NCBI RefSeq assembly: GCF_004851605.1
Contig: NZ_CP031093.1
Span: forward strand, 248,001 to 312,000
Length of the DNA: 64,000 nucleotides
Reading direction: 5' to 3'
Source of the DNA: Hydrocarboniclastica marina
GTDB taxonomy: Bacteria > Pseudomonadota > Gammaproteobacteria > Pseudomonadales > Oleiphilaceae
Every line of letters begins with the position of its first letter. Within the stretch, counting starts at the first letter, position 1. Shown piece by piece: positions 37,221 to 46,340 of this stretch. The notes under the pieces were generated by a model. The model saw nothing but the letters and a program-made list of their open reading frames with translations. It made no database searches and was not told where the DNA came from. Made by a program: the position numbers and the translations under genes.

Positions 37221-38249
37221 TTGGCTATTTCCGTCGCGACTCGACACCACCTGCGCTGGCTCGCCGCCAGCGTTGTTTTCCTTGCTGCTGCGTTTCCGGT
37301 GCTTGCGCAGGATATCCCCAAAAGATCCTTTTGCGTGTTTGATCCGATTGGCGCGAACGGACCTTTGTTCAGTGTCATGAAAGCTGCCCGTGCGCCAGCT
37401 TTGGGTTGGGGCGTCGACCTGCAGTTGCGCGCTTACACCGATGAGAAAATAGCGGCGGAAGAGTTCAAGGCGGGTCAATGCGATTCAGTCCTGCTGACGG
37501 GTACGCGCGCCCGGGAATTCAATAAATTCACCGGTACCCTGGAGGCTATAGGTGCTGTGCCGGGCGAGCGGGAAATGCGTATGCTGCTGCAGGCGCTTAA
37601 CCAGGAGAAAGCAGCCGGGCTTTTGCGTAGCGATGGCTATGAAGTTGTTGGCATTCTTCCTGCCGGCGCCGTGTATCTGTTCATGCGCGATCGCGAGCTG
37701 GACACGGTTAATGAGCTGCAGGGCAAAAAGATCGGTGCGTTCGACTATGACGACGCCGCGGTAACGATGGTGAGGCGGGTCGGTGCGTCCGTCGTAGGCA
37801 CGAACTCCGCCAACTTCGCTGGCAAGTTCAACAATGGCAGCGTGGATATCATCTACGCTCCGGCCGTGGCTTATACACCTCTGGAACTGTACAAGGGCGT
37901 CGTACCCGATGGCGGCGTCTACAACTATCCCCTGACCCAGATGAACTTCCAGATCCTGATCCACCGGGACCGTTTTCCCGAAGATTATGGAAAGAAAGTC
38001 CGGGACTATTCGCTCGATCAGGTTGATCGGGCATATGAGCTTGTTGCATCAGCTGAAGCCGAGATTCCGGAGGAGTTCTGGACTCACCCCACGGCTGAAC
38101 AGGTCAGCGACTATGACGAGATGTTACGCGAAGTGCGTCTGGAGCTGCGGGACGGCGGTACCTATGACGGCACGGCGCTGAAACTGATGCGGGCAATACG
38201 CTGCAAAACCGATCCTACCCGCCCCGAGTGTGCGCTCGCGCTGGAGTGA
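37221..38249 (+). CDS. TRAP-type solute-binding protein (P component)
   Basis: A 342-residue periplasmic binding protein. A signal peptide (about residues 1-29, VVFLAAAFPVLA-Q) precedes a two-lobed DctP-like fold (KRSFCVFDPIGANGPLFSV, QMNFQILIHRDRFPED, two conserved Cys near the C-terminus). The proposed start is a TTG at 37221 with AGGAG 6 bases upstream. An upstream TTG at 37164 overlaps the preceding stop and also has AAGGA, but it would give an overlong signal n-region. The ligand is unknown. Confidence 0.78.
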   Translation: MAISVATRHHLRWLAASVVFLAAAFPVLAQDIPKRSFCVFDPIGANGPLFSVMKAARAPALGWGVDLQLRAYTDEKIAAEEFKAGQCDSVLLTGTRAREFNKFTGTLEAIGAVPGEREMRMLLQALNQEKAAGLLRSDGYEVVGILPAGAVYLFMRDRELDTVNELQGKKIGAFDYDDAAVTMVRRVGASVVGTNSANFAGKFNNGSVDIIYAPAVAYTPLELYKGVVPDGGVYNYPLTQMNFQILIHRDRFPEDYGKKVRDYSLDQVDRAYELVASAEAEIPEEFWTHPTAEQVSDYDEMLREVRLELRDGGTYDGTALKLMRAIRCKTDPTRPECALALE

Positions 38250-38291
38250 CGGCGTACAGGCCGGTACTCAACTCGACGTTAATACGCCATC

Positions 38292-40385
38292 ATGACCATT
38301 CACTTTCGGGGCCTGCTAGCCATGTCTGAACGCTCCTCCACCAGGCGCTCGGGGCTGGAATGGTTCTCTTCGCTCCCTGCCTGTGTGCTGCTGCTTGCCG
38401 TTGTTGTTTTTGCGACGGGTAGCGATTTACACAACCGTATGCTGCAACTCGGGGACGTGTTGTGGCAGGACTATTACCAGCTTCGCGCCGATCCTGAGCT
38501 GCCGCGCTGTGACCCTGATATCGACGTCGAAGCCGAGATCGCACGTCGCATGCAGGAGTCGTCGGGCGGCGGTCTAATCAGTGATCTGATCGAGCCTGAC
38601 GCGCTCGACCCGGACACCCTGCGCCAGTCCATAGAAGGCGCACGCCAGCGCTGCGCCGATCGTCATGCGACCTTTGAGAGCCTCCAAGGTCGCATGACAC
38701 CGGCTCTGGTAGCCTACCGGCAGGTTGAGCTGGCGATGGCGGACGTCGTCGCTCTGGGCCTTTCATCTCAACGCTATCTGCTCGCGTTGCTGCTGATTAT
38801 CTGCGCTGCGACAGCCACCTTCAAGCGACACCATATCGCCATGCGTGGCATGGAAACCCAGCTCGACCATAAAGTCTCCTTCTTCCTGCAAACCATCGCC
38901 AATATCATGCTGCTGCTGTCCAGTTGGTTCTACCGACAGCAGGCTCATGCCGGCGGAGGCATAGTTACGCTGGATAAGGAAATCCTTCACGACGTCTGGA
39001 TAGTCGGTTTTCTTTTCCTGTCACTCGTCAGCTGTTACCGCTTGTTCCGCCCACCCGCCGGCCTTCCTGTTCAGGGCAACCTCGGGCACGCACTCCTCTC
39101 GGTACCTCTATATACAACGATGTGTCTGATCTCCGGCAGCTATTTCGCATTCCTGGGGCATAGCGCAGGGATCGGTATCTATCTCGACAAGATGATGGAA
39201 CTGTCCGACATGTTCCTCAACATCGGGCTCTACGTCTGGGTGGGCATGATGCTGAAGCACACGCGCCTGGCGCGTCTGGTGTTCGATATCTTCCGTCCCT
39301 GGCGGATGCCGCCCGAACTCCTGGCCGCGGTCGCTGTGGCTGTGGCCGCGATCCCGACGGCCTACACCGGCGCCTCCGGCATATTCGTTATCGCGGCAGG
39401 GGCTGTTATCTACGCGGAGCTTCGGTCAGCTGGTGCCAGGCGGCAGCTAGCGCTGGCGGCCACCGCGATGTCAGGCTCCCTCGGGGTCGTTCTACGCCCC
39501 TGTCTGCTGGTCGTTATCATTGCCTACCTTAACCGCGAGGTGACGACCGACCTTCTGTTTGGCTGGGGCATCTGGGTTTTCCTGCTCACGGTCAGTGTGT
39601 TTCTTCTGGTGAGTATGACCCTTAACCGGCAAGGGACATTCAAGCTGGCACCATGGCGCGTGGCCCTCCCAGCTTCCCTGGCTGCAGCCAGAAGCCTGCT
39701 TCCGTATGCCTTGATTGTTATCGGCGTTCTGCTGGTTTACAGCTACCTGCTTGATGTCTCAATGGATGAATTTTCGGCGCCGCGTATTCTGCCCGTGATG
39801 ATGCTTGGGATTCTGATCTTTGAGAGCATCCGTAGTCGACACGAACGCCGCTTGCGGCCCGAAGACGAAGAGGTTGAAGCACTCGAGCCCAGGATCCGCA
39901 AGGCTACCAATGAAACGACGGGTGAGATCGGCGCGCTGCTGTTGCTGTTCGGTCTGTCCGTCAGCCTTGGGGGTGTGATTGAGCGCGCTGGAGTCATGGG
40001 GCTGTTCCCGGAGTCTTTCGCCAGCCCCTGGATGGCCATGGCGCTCATGGTCTGTGTGCTCGTCATGCTCGGCATGATCATGGATGCCTTCGGTGCCGTC
40101 ATCCTGGTCAGTACGACGGTCGCCACCATCGCCTACCAGAGCGGTATCGACCCTGTTCACTTCTGGATGGTCACCCTGGTGGCTTTCGAGCTGGGCTATC
40201 TGAGCCCGCCGGTGGCGCTGAATCACCTGCTGACCCGGCAGGTCGTGGGAGAAGACGAGGTCCGTGCCGCTTTGGCCGAAGGGGATACCTTCTATCAGCG
40301 GCATGAGCGCATCCTCATGCCGCTGATCGTGATGGGGATATCGCTGGTTCTGGTCGCTTTTGTGCCGCTGCTGGTCTATCTCTAG
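38292..40385 (+). CDS. TRAP transporter fused permease (QM components)
   Basis: A 697-residue inner-membrane protein with about 16 hydrophobic segments. The N-terminal part (about 1-260) matches the small DctQ-type subunit plus linker. The rest (about 260-697) matches the large DctM subunit, with GLYVWVGMMLKHTRLARLV, AIPTAYTGASGIFVIAAGAV and, late, GYLSPPVALNHLL. A charged loop (HERRLRPEDEEVEALEPRI) lies near residue 515-540. It forms the Na+-driven part of the three-gene TRAP system. ATG 38292 is listed; ATG 38322 (MSERSSTRRSG) is an alternative with equally weak upstream sequence. Confidence 0.82.
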   Translation: MTIHFRGLLAMSERSSTRRSGLEWFSSLPACVLLLAVVVFATGSDLHNRMLQLGDVLWQDYYQLRADPELPRCDPDIDVEAEIARRMQESSGGGLISDLIEPDALDPDTLRQSIEGARQRCADRHATFESLQGRMTPALVAYRQVELAMADVVALGLSSQRYLLALLLIICAATATFKRHHIAMRGMETQLDHKVSFFLQTIANIMLLLSSWFYRQQAHAGGGIVTLDKEILHDVWIVGFLFLSLVSCYRLFRPPAGLPVQGNLGHALLSVPLYTTMCLISGSYFAFLGHSAGIGIYLDKMMELSDMFLNIGLYVWVGMMLKHTRLARLVFDIFRPWRMPPELLAAVAVAVAAIPTAYTGASGIFVIAAGAVIYAELRSAGARRQLALAATAMSGSLGVVLRPCLLVVIIAYLNREVTTDLLFGWGIWVFLLTVSVFLLVSMTLNRQGTFKLAPWRVALPASLAAARSLLPYALIVIGVLLVYSYLLDVSMDEFSAPRILPVMMLGILIFESIRSRHERRLRPEDEEVEALEPRIRKATNETTGEIGALLLLFGLSVSLGGVIERAGVMGLFPESFASPWMAMALMVCVLVMLGMIMDAFGAVILVSTTVATIAYQSGIDPVHFWMVTLVAFELGYLSPPVALNHLLTRQVVGEDEVRAALAEGDTFYQRHERILMPLIVMGISLVLVAFVPLLVYL

Positions 40386-40464
40386 AGCGCAGGTCCTTTA
40401 ACGGAATATCTTATTCCACCTAACAGCATTTGCCCGCCCTGGCCTAAAAATGAAAGGAGGGGGC

Positions 40465-40503
40465 AACAAAAAACCCGCAGTGAGACGCTGCGGGTTTTTT
40501 GTT
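40465..40503. terminator. Bidirectional intrinsic terminator between the TRAP permease and pckA
   Basis: A perfect 16-bp stem (AACAAAAAACCCGCAG paired with its complement CTGCGGGTTTTTTGTT) encloses the loop TGAGACG. A-run and T-run flank the GC core, so it can end transcription in both directions between the convergent genes. Confidence 0.95.
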
Positions 40504-40536
40504 AGAGCCGAGCTGCAATACAGCAGCTCCTGGAGC

Positions 40537-42087
40537 TTATGAGGCTTTGACGGCAACCGGTTGGGGACCGGCGGCGACGATGGCATCAGCAACGTCGAAC
40601 TTTTCGAAATTCTCAACGAACTGTGATATCAGGCTCTGGGCAGCTTCGTCATATGCTGCAGGATCACTCCAGGTGTTACGCGGATTCAGCAGTTTGTCGT
40701 CTACACCGGGGACTGACCTGGGGACGTCGAGATTAAGCTCGGCGAGGTGTTCGGTTTCAGCGTTGGCCAGGACACCGCTTTGAACGGCGTTGATGATGGC
40801 CCGGGTTGTGGGGATATCGAAGCGGCTACCGACGCCGTGTGGTCCGCCCGTCCAGCCAGTATTGACCAGATAGACCCGGCTCCCGAACTCCTCTACACGT
40901 TTCATCAAAAGTTCTGCGTACACGCCGGCTGGGCGCGGAAAGAACGGGGCACCGAAGCAGGTTGAGAACGTAGCGCGTAGTTTGGATGACGAGCCCATTT
41001 CCGTTGAGCCTACCAGCGCCGTATAACCGCTCAGGAAGTGATAGGCCGCAGCTTCTTTGTTCAAAAGAGAAACCGGCGGCAGCACGCCGGTCATGTCGCA
41101 AGTGAGGAAGATGACGGCGCTAGGTTCGCCAGCCCGGTTTTTCTCTACACGCTTTTCGACATGCTCTAACGGATAGGCGCAGCGAGTGTTCTCGGTGAGC
41201 GAAGTGTCGGTGTAGTCAGGTGTGCGTGTTGTTCCATCCAGCACGACATTCTCGACAATCGCCCCGAAACGTATCGCTTTCCAGATGATGGGCTCGTTTT
41301 TCTTACTGAGGTCGATACACTTGGCGTAGCAGCCGCCCTCTATATTGAAAACGGTGCCTTTGCCCCAGCCATGCTCGTCATCGCCGATCAGATAGCGCTC
41401 TTCATCAGCTGAAAGGGTTGTTTTGCCGGTGCCGGAAAGGCCGAAGAACAGGCAGGTCTCACCGTCGTCGCCGACATTGGCGGAGCAGTGCATGGGCAGC
41501 ACATCTTTTTCTGGCAGCAGAAAGTTCTGCACCGAGAACATGGCTTTCTTCATTTCGCCGGCGTAATGCATGCCGGCCAGCAGCACTTTGCGTCGGGCAA
41601 AGTTGATGATAACGCAGCCGTCGCTGTTGGTTCCGTCGCGCTCAGGCTCACAAACAAAGTTTGCGGCATTCAGCACCTGCCAGGCGGGCTTGTCGGCGGG
41701 ATTGAACGCGTCCGGCCGGATAAAAAGATTGCGACCGAACAGGTTCTGCCAGGCAGTCTCGGTAGTCACTTTTACCGGCAGATAGTGTTCCGGGTCAGCA
41801 CCGACGTGAAGATGAGATACAAACTTGTCGTGCTCGGCAATGTATGCCTCTACCCGATCCCAGAGCGCGTCAAACTTGTCCGCGTCGAAAGGACGATTGA
41901 TTGCGCCCCACTGAATTAAATCCGCCGTGCTAGGCTCTTCGACGATGAAGCGGTCTTTGGGCGACCGGCCAGTACGGTGGCCAGTATTTACCACCAGGGA
42001 GCCGTTATCCGCCAGCTTGCCTTCACCTCTTGCAAGCGCAAGTTCTACTAACTGCGCCGCGCCCAGATCTGTATAAGTGTTGCTCAC
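40537..42087 (-). CDS. pckA: Phosphoenolpyruvate carboxykinase (ATP)
   Basis: A 516-residue ATP-dependent PEPCK, the first committed step of gluconeogenesis: oxaloacetate plus ATP to PEP, CO2 and ADP. Motifs include [11 protein letters not shown] near residue 37, the kinase 1a loop [18 protein letters not shown], and [20 protein letters not shown] with metal/substrate ligands. GTG 42087 gives [15 protein letters not shown], matching Pseudomonas enzymes in length (513) and start, with GAGGT upstream. The order yrfG-hslR-hslO-pckA is conserved with E. coli. Confidence 0.96.
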   Translation of the reverse strand: MSNTYTDLGAAQLVELALARGEGKLADNGSLVVNTGHRTGRSPKDRFIVEEPSTADLIQWGAINRPFDADKFDALWDRVEAYIAEHDKFVSHLHVGADPEHYLPVKVTTETAWQNLFGRNLFIRPDAFNPADKPAWQVLNAANFVCEPERDGTNSDGCVIINFARRKVLLAGMHYAGEMKKAMFSVQNFLLPEKDVLPMHCSANVGDDGETCLFFGLSGTGKTTLSADEERYLIGDDEHGWGKGTVFNIEGGCYAKCIDLSKKNEPIIWKAIRFGAIVENVVLDGTTRTPDYTDTSLTENTRCAYPLEHVEKRVEKNRAGEPSAVIFLTCDMTGVLPPVSLLNKEAAAYHFLSGYTALVGSTEMGSSSKLRATFSTCFGAPFFPRPAGVYAELLMKRVEEFGSRVYLVNTGWTGGPHGVGSRFDIPTTRAIINAVQSGVLANAETEHLAELNLDVPRSVPGVDDKLLNPRNTWSDPAAYDEAAQSLISQFVENFEKFDVADAIVAAGPQPVAVKAS

Positions 42088-42246
42088 TTCGACCTCGATG
42101 TCTCTATGGACTGTCCGGCGGCGCACCGCAAAAGGGAGACAGCCTGGGAACAGAATCGTTATTTGCAGGCGCGCTATTATGCCAGACTGAACAATAAAAG
42201 GCGACTGCGCGGGAACCCTTGTGCTACATGGGCTGCAGTACGTTTC

Positions 42247-43107
42247 CTAGTGCAGCGGCGGCTGCTGGAAGAGCACCGTCACATCCTGACGGTCGAACTC
42301 ATAGTGGTGATGGCAAAACTGGCAGTCCACGGAAATCACGCCCTGTTCGTCCAGAAGCGCAATGCAGTCCTCTTCGCCTAACGCCTCAAGCGCCTGGGCT
42401 GTGCGCTCGCGGGAGCAGCTGCAGGCGAAAACTACAGGTTCGGGTGGGTACAGGCGTACAGCGTCCTCGGGGAAAAGCCGTCTCAGGAGCGTCTCGGCGT
42501 CCAGGAGCAGAAGCTCATCCGCTGTCACGGTCCGGGCCTGAAGCGTCAGGCGATTCCAGAAGTCTCCGTCGGGCGCCGACTCGCCTGGCAATCTCTGTAG
42601 TAGCAAACCCCCGGCACGCGCGCCGTCAGAGGCCAGAATTATTGCCGTCGCCAGCTGCTCAGAACGTTCAAAGTAGCTTTCGAGGCATTGACTGAGCGTC
42701 TCGTCCTCAAGCGGCACGACCCCCTGATAGCGTTGGCCATGACGCGGTTCAATCGTAATCGCGAGTCGGCCGTCACCTAAATGCTCGGCCAGTGTTCCGG
42801 GCCCCACTTCGGGTTCACTGTGGGCCAACCCCCGGATTTGTCGCTGGTGGTTGCTTTCGGCCATCAGGAGGCTCACAGAGCCAGATCCGCGCGCCTGTAG
42901 CGAGAGCAGGCCCTCGAATTTCAGGGTCGCACTCATGAGTACCACGGCTGCAAGGCTCTCACCCAGCATTTGTGCAACAGGGGCGGGATAGTCCCGTTTG
43001 CCCAGGGCTTCCCGGCTGCTGGCGTCCAGCATCACTCGTTCGCCCCGGATGTTGCCGTGTTCGAAGATAAAACGTTGGAACTGGTCTGAAAAATCTGCCA
43101 TGGACAT
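42247..43107 (-). CDS. hslO: Redox-regulated chaperone Hsp33
   Basis: A 286-residue holdase chaperone switched on by oxidation. The C-terminal redox domain has the four zinc-binding cysteines as CSC (about residues 229-231) and CQFC (about 262-265). The core carries SATLKFEGLLSLQARGSGSV. Disulfide formation with loss of zinc activates binding of unfolded proteins. It is followed by pckA and preceded by hslR. Confidence 0.95.
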   Translation of the reverse strand: MSMADFSDQFQRFIFEHGNIRGERVMLDASSREALGKRDYPAPVAQMLGESLAAVVLMSATLKFEGLLSLQARGSGSVSLLMAESNHQRQIRGLAHSEPEVGPGTLAEHLGDGRLAITIEPRHGQRYQGVVPLEDETLSQCLESYFERSEQLATAIILASDGARAGGLLLQRLPGESAPDGDFWNRLTLQARTVTADELLLLDAETLLRRLFPEDAVRLYPPEPVVFACSCSRERTAQALEALGEEDCIALLDEQGVISVDCQFCHHHYEFDRQDVTVLFQQPPLH

Positions 43108-43155
43108 ATCCGAAAAACTGGAGCGTGGGAGAGCGGGCGGAACCGGCGAGCACAG

Positions 43156-43575
43156 CTAGAGTGGTGGTTCAGTTTCGCCTGTCTGATGCTTGATGCGCTG
43201 GATTTCCCGGCGCTGCTTTTTATTGGGGCGGCGCGCAGGTGGCAGTTGGGAGGCCTGCAGGGATTTGCGTTGCCATGCATCTTCCTCTCGTTTCTGCAGG
43301 CTCTCGTCGGTCTCTGCGTAGAGCTGCTGAGCTTCTGGTGCCCCCCGACGCTGGTCAGAAATCATGACCACCTTTACGCTTTTCTCTTGCCAGCCCTGGC
43401 GTAAGCGAACAGTTGCGCCAACCTCGACAATTTTACCGGGCTTTGTCCGGTGGCCGTTATAGTGGACTTTGCCGCCTTCTATGGCGCCTTTGGCCAGGCT
43501 TCGTGTCTTGAAAAACCGTGCAGCCCAGAGCCATTTGTCCAGCCGGACCTGCGGTTGCTCCTGAGTGTCAGTCAT
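43156..43575 (-). CDS. hslR: Heat shock protein 15, ribosome-associated S4-domain protein
   Basis: A 139-residue S4 RNA-binding protein that rescues stalled 50S subunits carrying peptidyl-tRNA. The S4 domain (residues 8-70) reads VRLDKWLWAARFFKTRSLAK, with GKVHYNG and GKIVEVG following. The C-terminal tail is very basic (RRPNKKQRREIQRIKHQ). It lies between yrfG and hslO. Confidence 0.94.
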   Translation of the reverse strand: MTDTQEQPQVRLDKWLWAARFFKTRSLAKGAIEGGKVHYNGHRTKPGKIVEVGATVRLRQGWQEKSVKVVMISDQRRGAPEAQQLYAETDESLQKREEDAWQRKSLQASQLPPARRPNKKQRREIQRIKHQTGETEPPL

Positions 43576-43680
43576 GGCAGTGATTGAGGTTTTTCCTCCG
43601 ACAACAGTTAGGCCGTTTCGATGCAGTATAACGCCGGTAGGGGGGTAGGAGGAAAGAGGCGCGCTTTCGTTGGAGGCGGC

Positions 43681-44346
43681 TTATCGGAGCGCTTCGCCGG
43701 GCCAGACCTCATCGAAGTGCTGAACGCCGGGGAAGCCTGGCGCGGTGCGTGGTGACTCTTTGCTATCCGGTGCCAGCACCGCCAGCAAATGTTCCAGGCC
43801 GAAGCGGCGGGCGCTGTCGAGTACAGGCAGACTGTCGTCAATCAGCAGGGTGTCCGACAAGCCGAAGGGTTCGATCTTCTGTAGATCTGCCCAGAAGCTT
43901 GGGTCTTCCTTGGGCTTACCGAAAGAGTGTGTACTGTAGATCCGGTCGACCAGCGGCTCGAGGTCGACCGACTCGAGCTTCAGGCTCAGGCTGCCATGGT
44001 GGGCGTTGGTCACGATCACCAGGCGTCGGCCCTGGGCTCGCAGTTGCTTGAGAAACGCGGGCACGTGTGGTCGAAAAGCAATACGTTCGCGGACTTCTTC
44101 CTTAAGCTTGCGAATATCAACGTCCAGTCGCTGGCTCCAGTGATCCAGACAGTACCAGTTCAGGGTTCCTTTCTCGGCGCCGATCAGGCGCATGATGTCT
44201 TCGCGGGCCGAGACTGGCTCCATGCCGTGAATCTCGGCGTAGCGGCGGGGCAGATGCACGAGCCAGAAGTGGCTGTCGAAGTGCAGGTCCAGCAGGGTGC
44301 CGTCCATGTCCAGAAGGACTGTCTTTATTTGCGCCCAGTTCACCAT
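43681..44346 (-). CDS. yrfG: GMP/IMP nucleotidase YrfG (HAD family)
   Basis: A 221-residue HAD-superfamily hydrolase. Motif I is LLDMDGTLLDL (nucleophile Asp near residue 13), motif II is IVTNAHHG, and motif IV is LLIDDSLPVLDSARR. The E. coli ortholog dephosphorylates purine mononucleotides. Position before hslR-hslO-pckA supports orthology. Confidence 0.9.
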   Translation of the reverse strand: MVNWAQIKTVLLDMDGTLLDLHFDSHFWLVHLPRRYAEIHGMEPVSAREDIMRLIGAEKGTLNWYCLDHWSQRLDVDIRKLKEEVRERIAFRPHVPAFLKQLRAQGRRLVIVTNAHHGSLSLKLESVDLEPLVDRIYSTHSFGKPKEDPSFWADLQKIEPFGLSDTLLIDDSLPVLDSARRFGLEHLLAVLAPDSKESPRTAPGFPGVQHFDEVWPGEALR

Positions 44347-44387
44347 GCCTGTCGAGTTTTCCTGCTGGTTTTTCCCTGGAAGCCCGG

Positions 44388-44723
44388 TCAGTCGCTGTTC
44401 TGTTCGACCAGCGTACCATCGTGACGACCGGCCATGGTGCAGCCCAGGCAGCGCACGAAAGTCGCTTTGGCTGGCTCAAGAAACAGCACGTCTCCGGCCT
44501 CACCAGCGTTGCCGCCGATCAGTGAGAATGGCAAGGATGCCAGATAGACCGCGCCACCCACGGCAGTCATAGCCAGCAGCGCGGGTCGGGCAAATATAGC
44601 GTCACCCGTCATTGATAGCGCTGTTGGCTTTTCCTCGACAGTATTGGCCTGCACGCTCGCAGTCAAGGAAAGCGCGACAGTGAGAAAAGCTGCGGTCAGG
44701 GTGCGGGTCAGGCTGGACGACAT
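44388..44723 (-). CDS. Small exported protein of unknown function
   Basis: A 111-residue protein with a signal peptide (residues 1-26, cleavage after SVQA) and a second hydrophobic segment (about 47-68). The C-terminal part carries FVRCLGCT with a CxxC-like pair. No family is recognised. It is 42 bp upstream of yrfG on the same strand. Confidence 0.65.
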   Translation of the reverse strand: MSSSLTRTLTAAFLTVALSLTASVQANTVEEKPTALSMTGDAIFARPALLAMTAVGGAVYLASLPFSLIGGNAGEAGDVLFLEPAKATFVRCLGCTMAGRHDGTLVEQNSD

Positions 44724-45116
44724 GTGTAACTCCTGGATCAGATTTTCCGCTCCGCGAACGCAGCGGCAAGAAAACGGGACCGGGCGCTACCGGTCTGACG
44801 CAGCGCCATCGCAATGGCGCTGCACTGAAGACACCTGGCCCCTTACCCACGTTCGACTGGCGATGGAAGTGGCCGTCCGGTGACTGGGGGGGTAATGTGC
44901 CGGGCTTCTGCGCGGGTAAATCAGAGTGTAGTTCGAATTGTGCAAGTCTGCCTGAGGAATAGTCTTAACAGGTCAGCATATTCTTATATTTTAAAAGACT
45001 TTTTGCTGATATAAAAAGTTACGATTCGTGTGACAATTGTGAACGCGAGAAGTTCGCCAAAGAAATCCTTGGCTTAGCGGAAGCCGAAAAGTGGATAAAA
45101 ATTAACCAAACGGTAA
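44724..45116. other. Intergenic region between mutM and the small exported protein
   Basis: A 393-bp stretch with no convincing gene. The part from 44960 to 45060 is AT-rich (a TATAAAA-like tract near 45012) and probably contains the promoter of the downstream minus-strand genes. No terminator with a T-run is seen after mutM. Confidence 0.5.
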
Positions 45117-45929
45117 CTATCTTTGACACCGAGTACAGTAAACCGTCGCCCGCTGGCCTAGTCGCGACGCTTTGAGGGTCGAGGCGCAGGTCAGGCAGGC
45201 CTGGCCAGCACGGCCGTAGACGCGGAGAGATTGTTTGAAGTAGCCGGGGTTACCGTCCGTGTTGATGAAATCGCGCAATGTGGTTCCGCCCATCTCGATG
45301 GCGTTGCCCAGAACAGTCCGGATACTGTCGGCGAGGATGTCGTAGCGTGCTCGGCTGATACGGCCTGCTGCCCGGGCGGGATGTATTCCTGCGAGAAATA
45401 AAGCTTCGGCCGCGTAGATGTTGCCGACACCGACCACCTGGTGGTGGTCCATTATAAAGTTTTTCACAGCCGTGGTTCGCCCTCTGCTGGCGCTGAACAG
45501 ATGACTACCGCTAAAGTCTGGTCCCAGTGGTTCTGGACCCAGATTGCGTAGCAAAGGATGCTGCCGCCAGTTTTCCGTCCAGAGCCAGGCCCCGAAACGA
45601 CGCGGATCGTTGAAGCGTAGGCAAAGCTCGGGCGTGAGGTCCGCCTGGACATGGTCATGCTTCCGGGTGGCCGTATGGGGATGCTCGAGTCGAAGGCTGC
45701 CCGACATGCCAAGATGGACAATCATCGTTCCCCTGGATGTCATGAAAAGCAGGTACTTTCCGCGCCGTTCAAGCCGTTCAACGACCGCTGCTTCAATCTG
45801 AGCTGGCAAATCTGCCGGGATGGGCCAGCGCAAGCGGCTCTCGAACACGTGCAGTTGGCTGATCCTGCGCCCTTCGAGGTGGGGGCGGATGCCCCGCAGG
45901 GTTGTTTCAACTTCCGGTAGCTCTGGCAC
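45117..45929 (-). CDS. mutM: Formamidopyrimidine-DNA glycosylase
   Basis: A 270-residue bifunctional glycosylase/AP lyase that removes 8-oxoguanine and formamidopyrimidines. It starts from GTG, giving (M)PELPEVETTLRGI with the catalytic N-terminal Pro and Glu. A conserved Lys lies near residue 60 (GKYLLF). The C-terminal zinc finger has CLTC and CTRC. Length equals the family norm. Confidence 0.96.
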   Translation of the reverse strand: MPELPEVETTLRGIRPHLEGRRISQLHVFESRLRWPIPADLPAQIEAAVVERLERRGKYLLFMTSRGTMIVHLGMSGSLRLEHPHTATRKHDHVQADLTPELCLRFNDPRRFGAWLWTENWRQHPLLRNLGPEPLGPDFSGSHLFSASRGRTTAVKNFIMDHHQVVGVGNIYAAEALFLAGIHPARAAGRISRARYDILADSIRTVLGNAIEMGGTTLRDFINTDGNPGYFKQSLRVYGRAGQACLTCASTLKASRLGQRATVYCTRCQR

Positions 45930-46340
45930 TGATGAGAAACTCCTGATCGTCTTTCGGCAGGTTTCGGCCTGCCCAGTCTAGTGTCTGAGCCCAAAGCGCT
46001 AAAGGTTCACTGGCGAGCCGCTGCTTTTAGTCGAGCCGTGTCTGGGTGGGCCACGCGTGAACGGAGCATGGTCGTAAGCGCTCGATGTGAAATGCAGTCG
46101 AGCGACAGGAACCTCTTCAGCAAGCAGAGGTCTAACTGGTCACCAGCGATGAACTTCCAGCCCGTACAAGGTGTCCACTCGATCCACGGCCGCTTGATCC
46201 CCCTATAAGGAGAGCGCAGAAGCGTTGGTTGTTCAGCGCACACTTGTACGCTAAGATTGGCTTTATACGCTATACTCAAAGTATTGCCGCGGTTTGCCTT
46301 TGCGAATCCGGCCCTGCAATTTCCCCGAAGAGGACAAAAT
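45930..46340. other. Divergent promoter region of mutM and the desaturase
   Basis: 411 bp without a supported gene. It contains a FabR/DesT-like palindrome at 46235-46252 and AT-rich promoter-like sequence (TATACT near 46268) for the desaturase. A 75-codon plus-strand frame at 45981-46208 lacks a ribosome binding site and protein-like composition. Confidence 0.55.
46235..46252. promoter_or_regulatory. FabR/DesT-like operator
   Basis: AGCGCACACTTGTACGCT is an 18-bp near-perfect palindrome (half-sites AGCGCACAC and AGCGTACAA). It resembles, from memory, the operators of TetR-family regulators FabR and DesT that control unsaturated fatty acid genes. It lies 89 bp upstream of the desaturase start. 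Confidence 0.7.

Noticed and set aside
45981-46208. A 75-codon plus-strand frame between mutM and the desaturase
   Set aside because: No ribosome binding site; its composition is that of a shadow frame.
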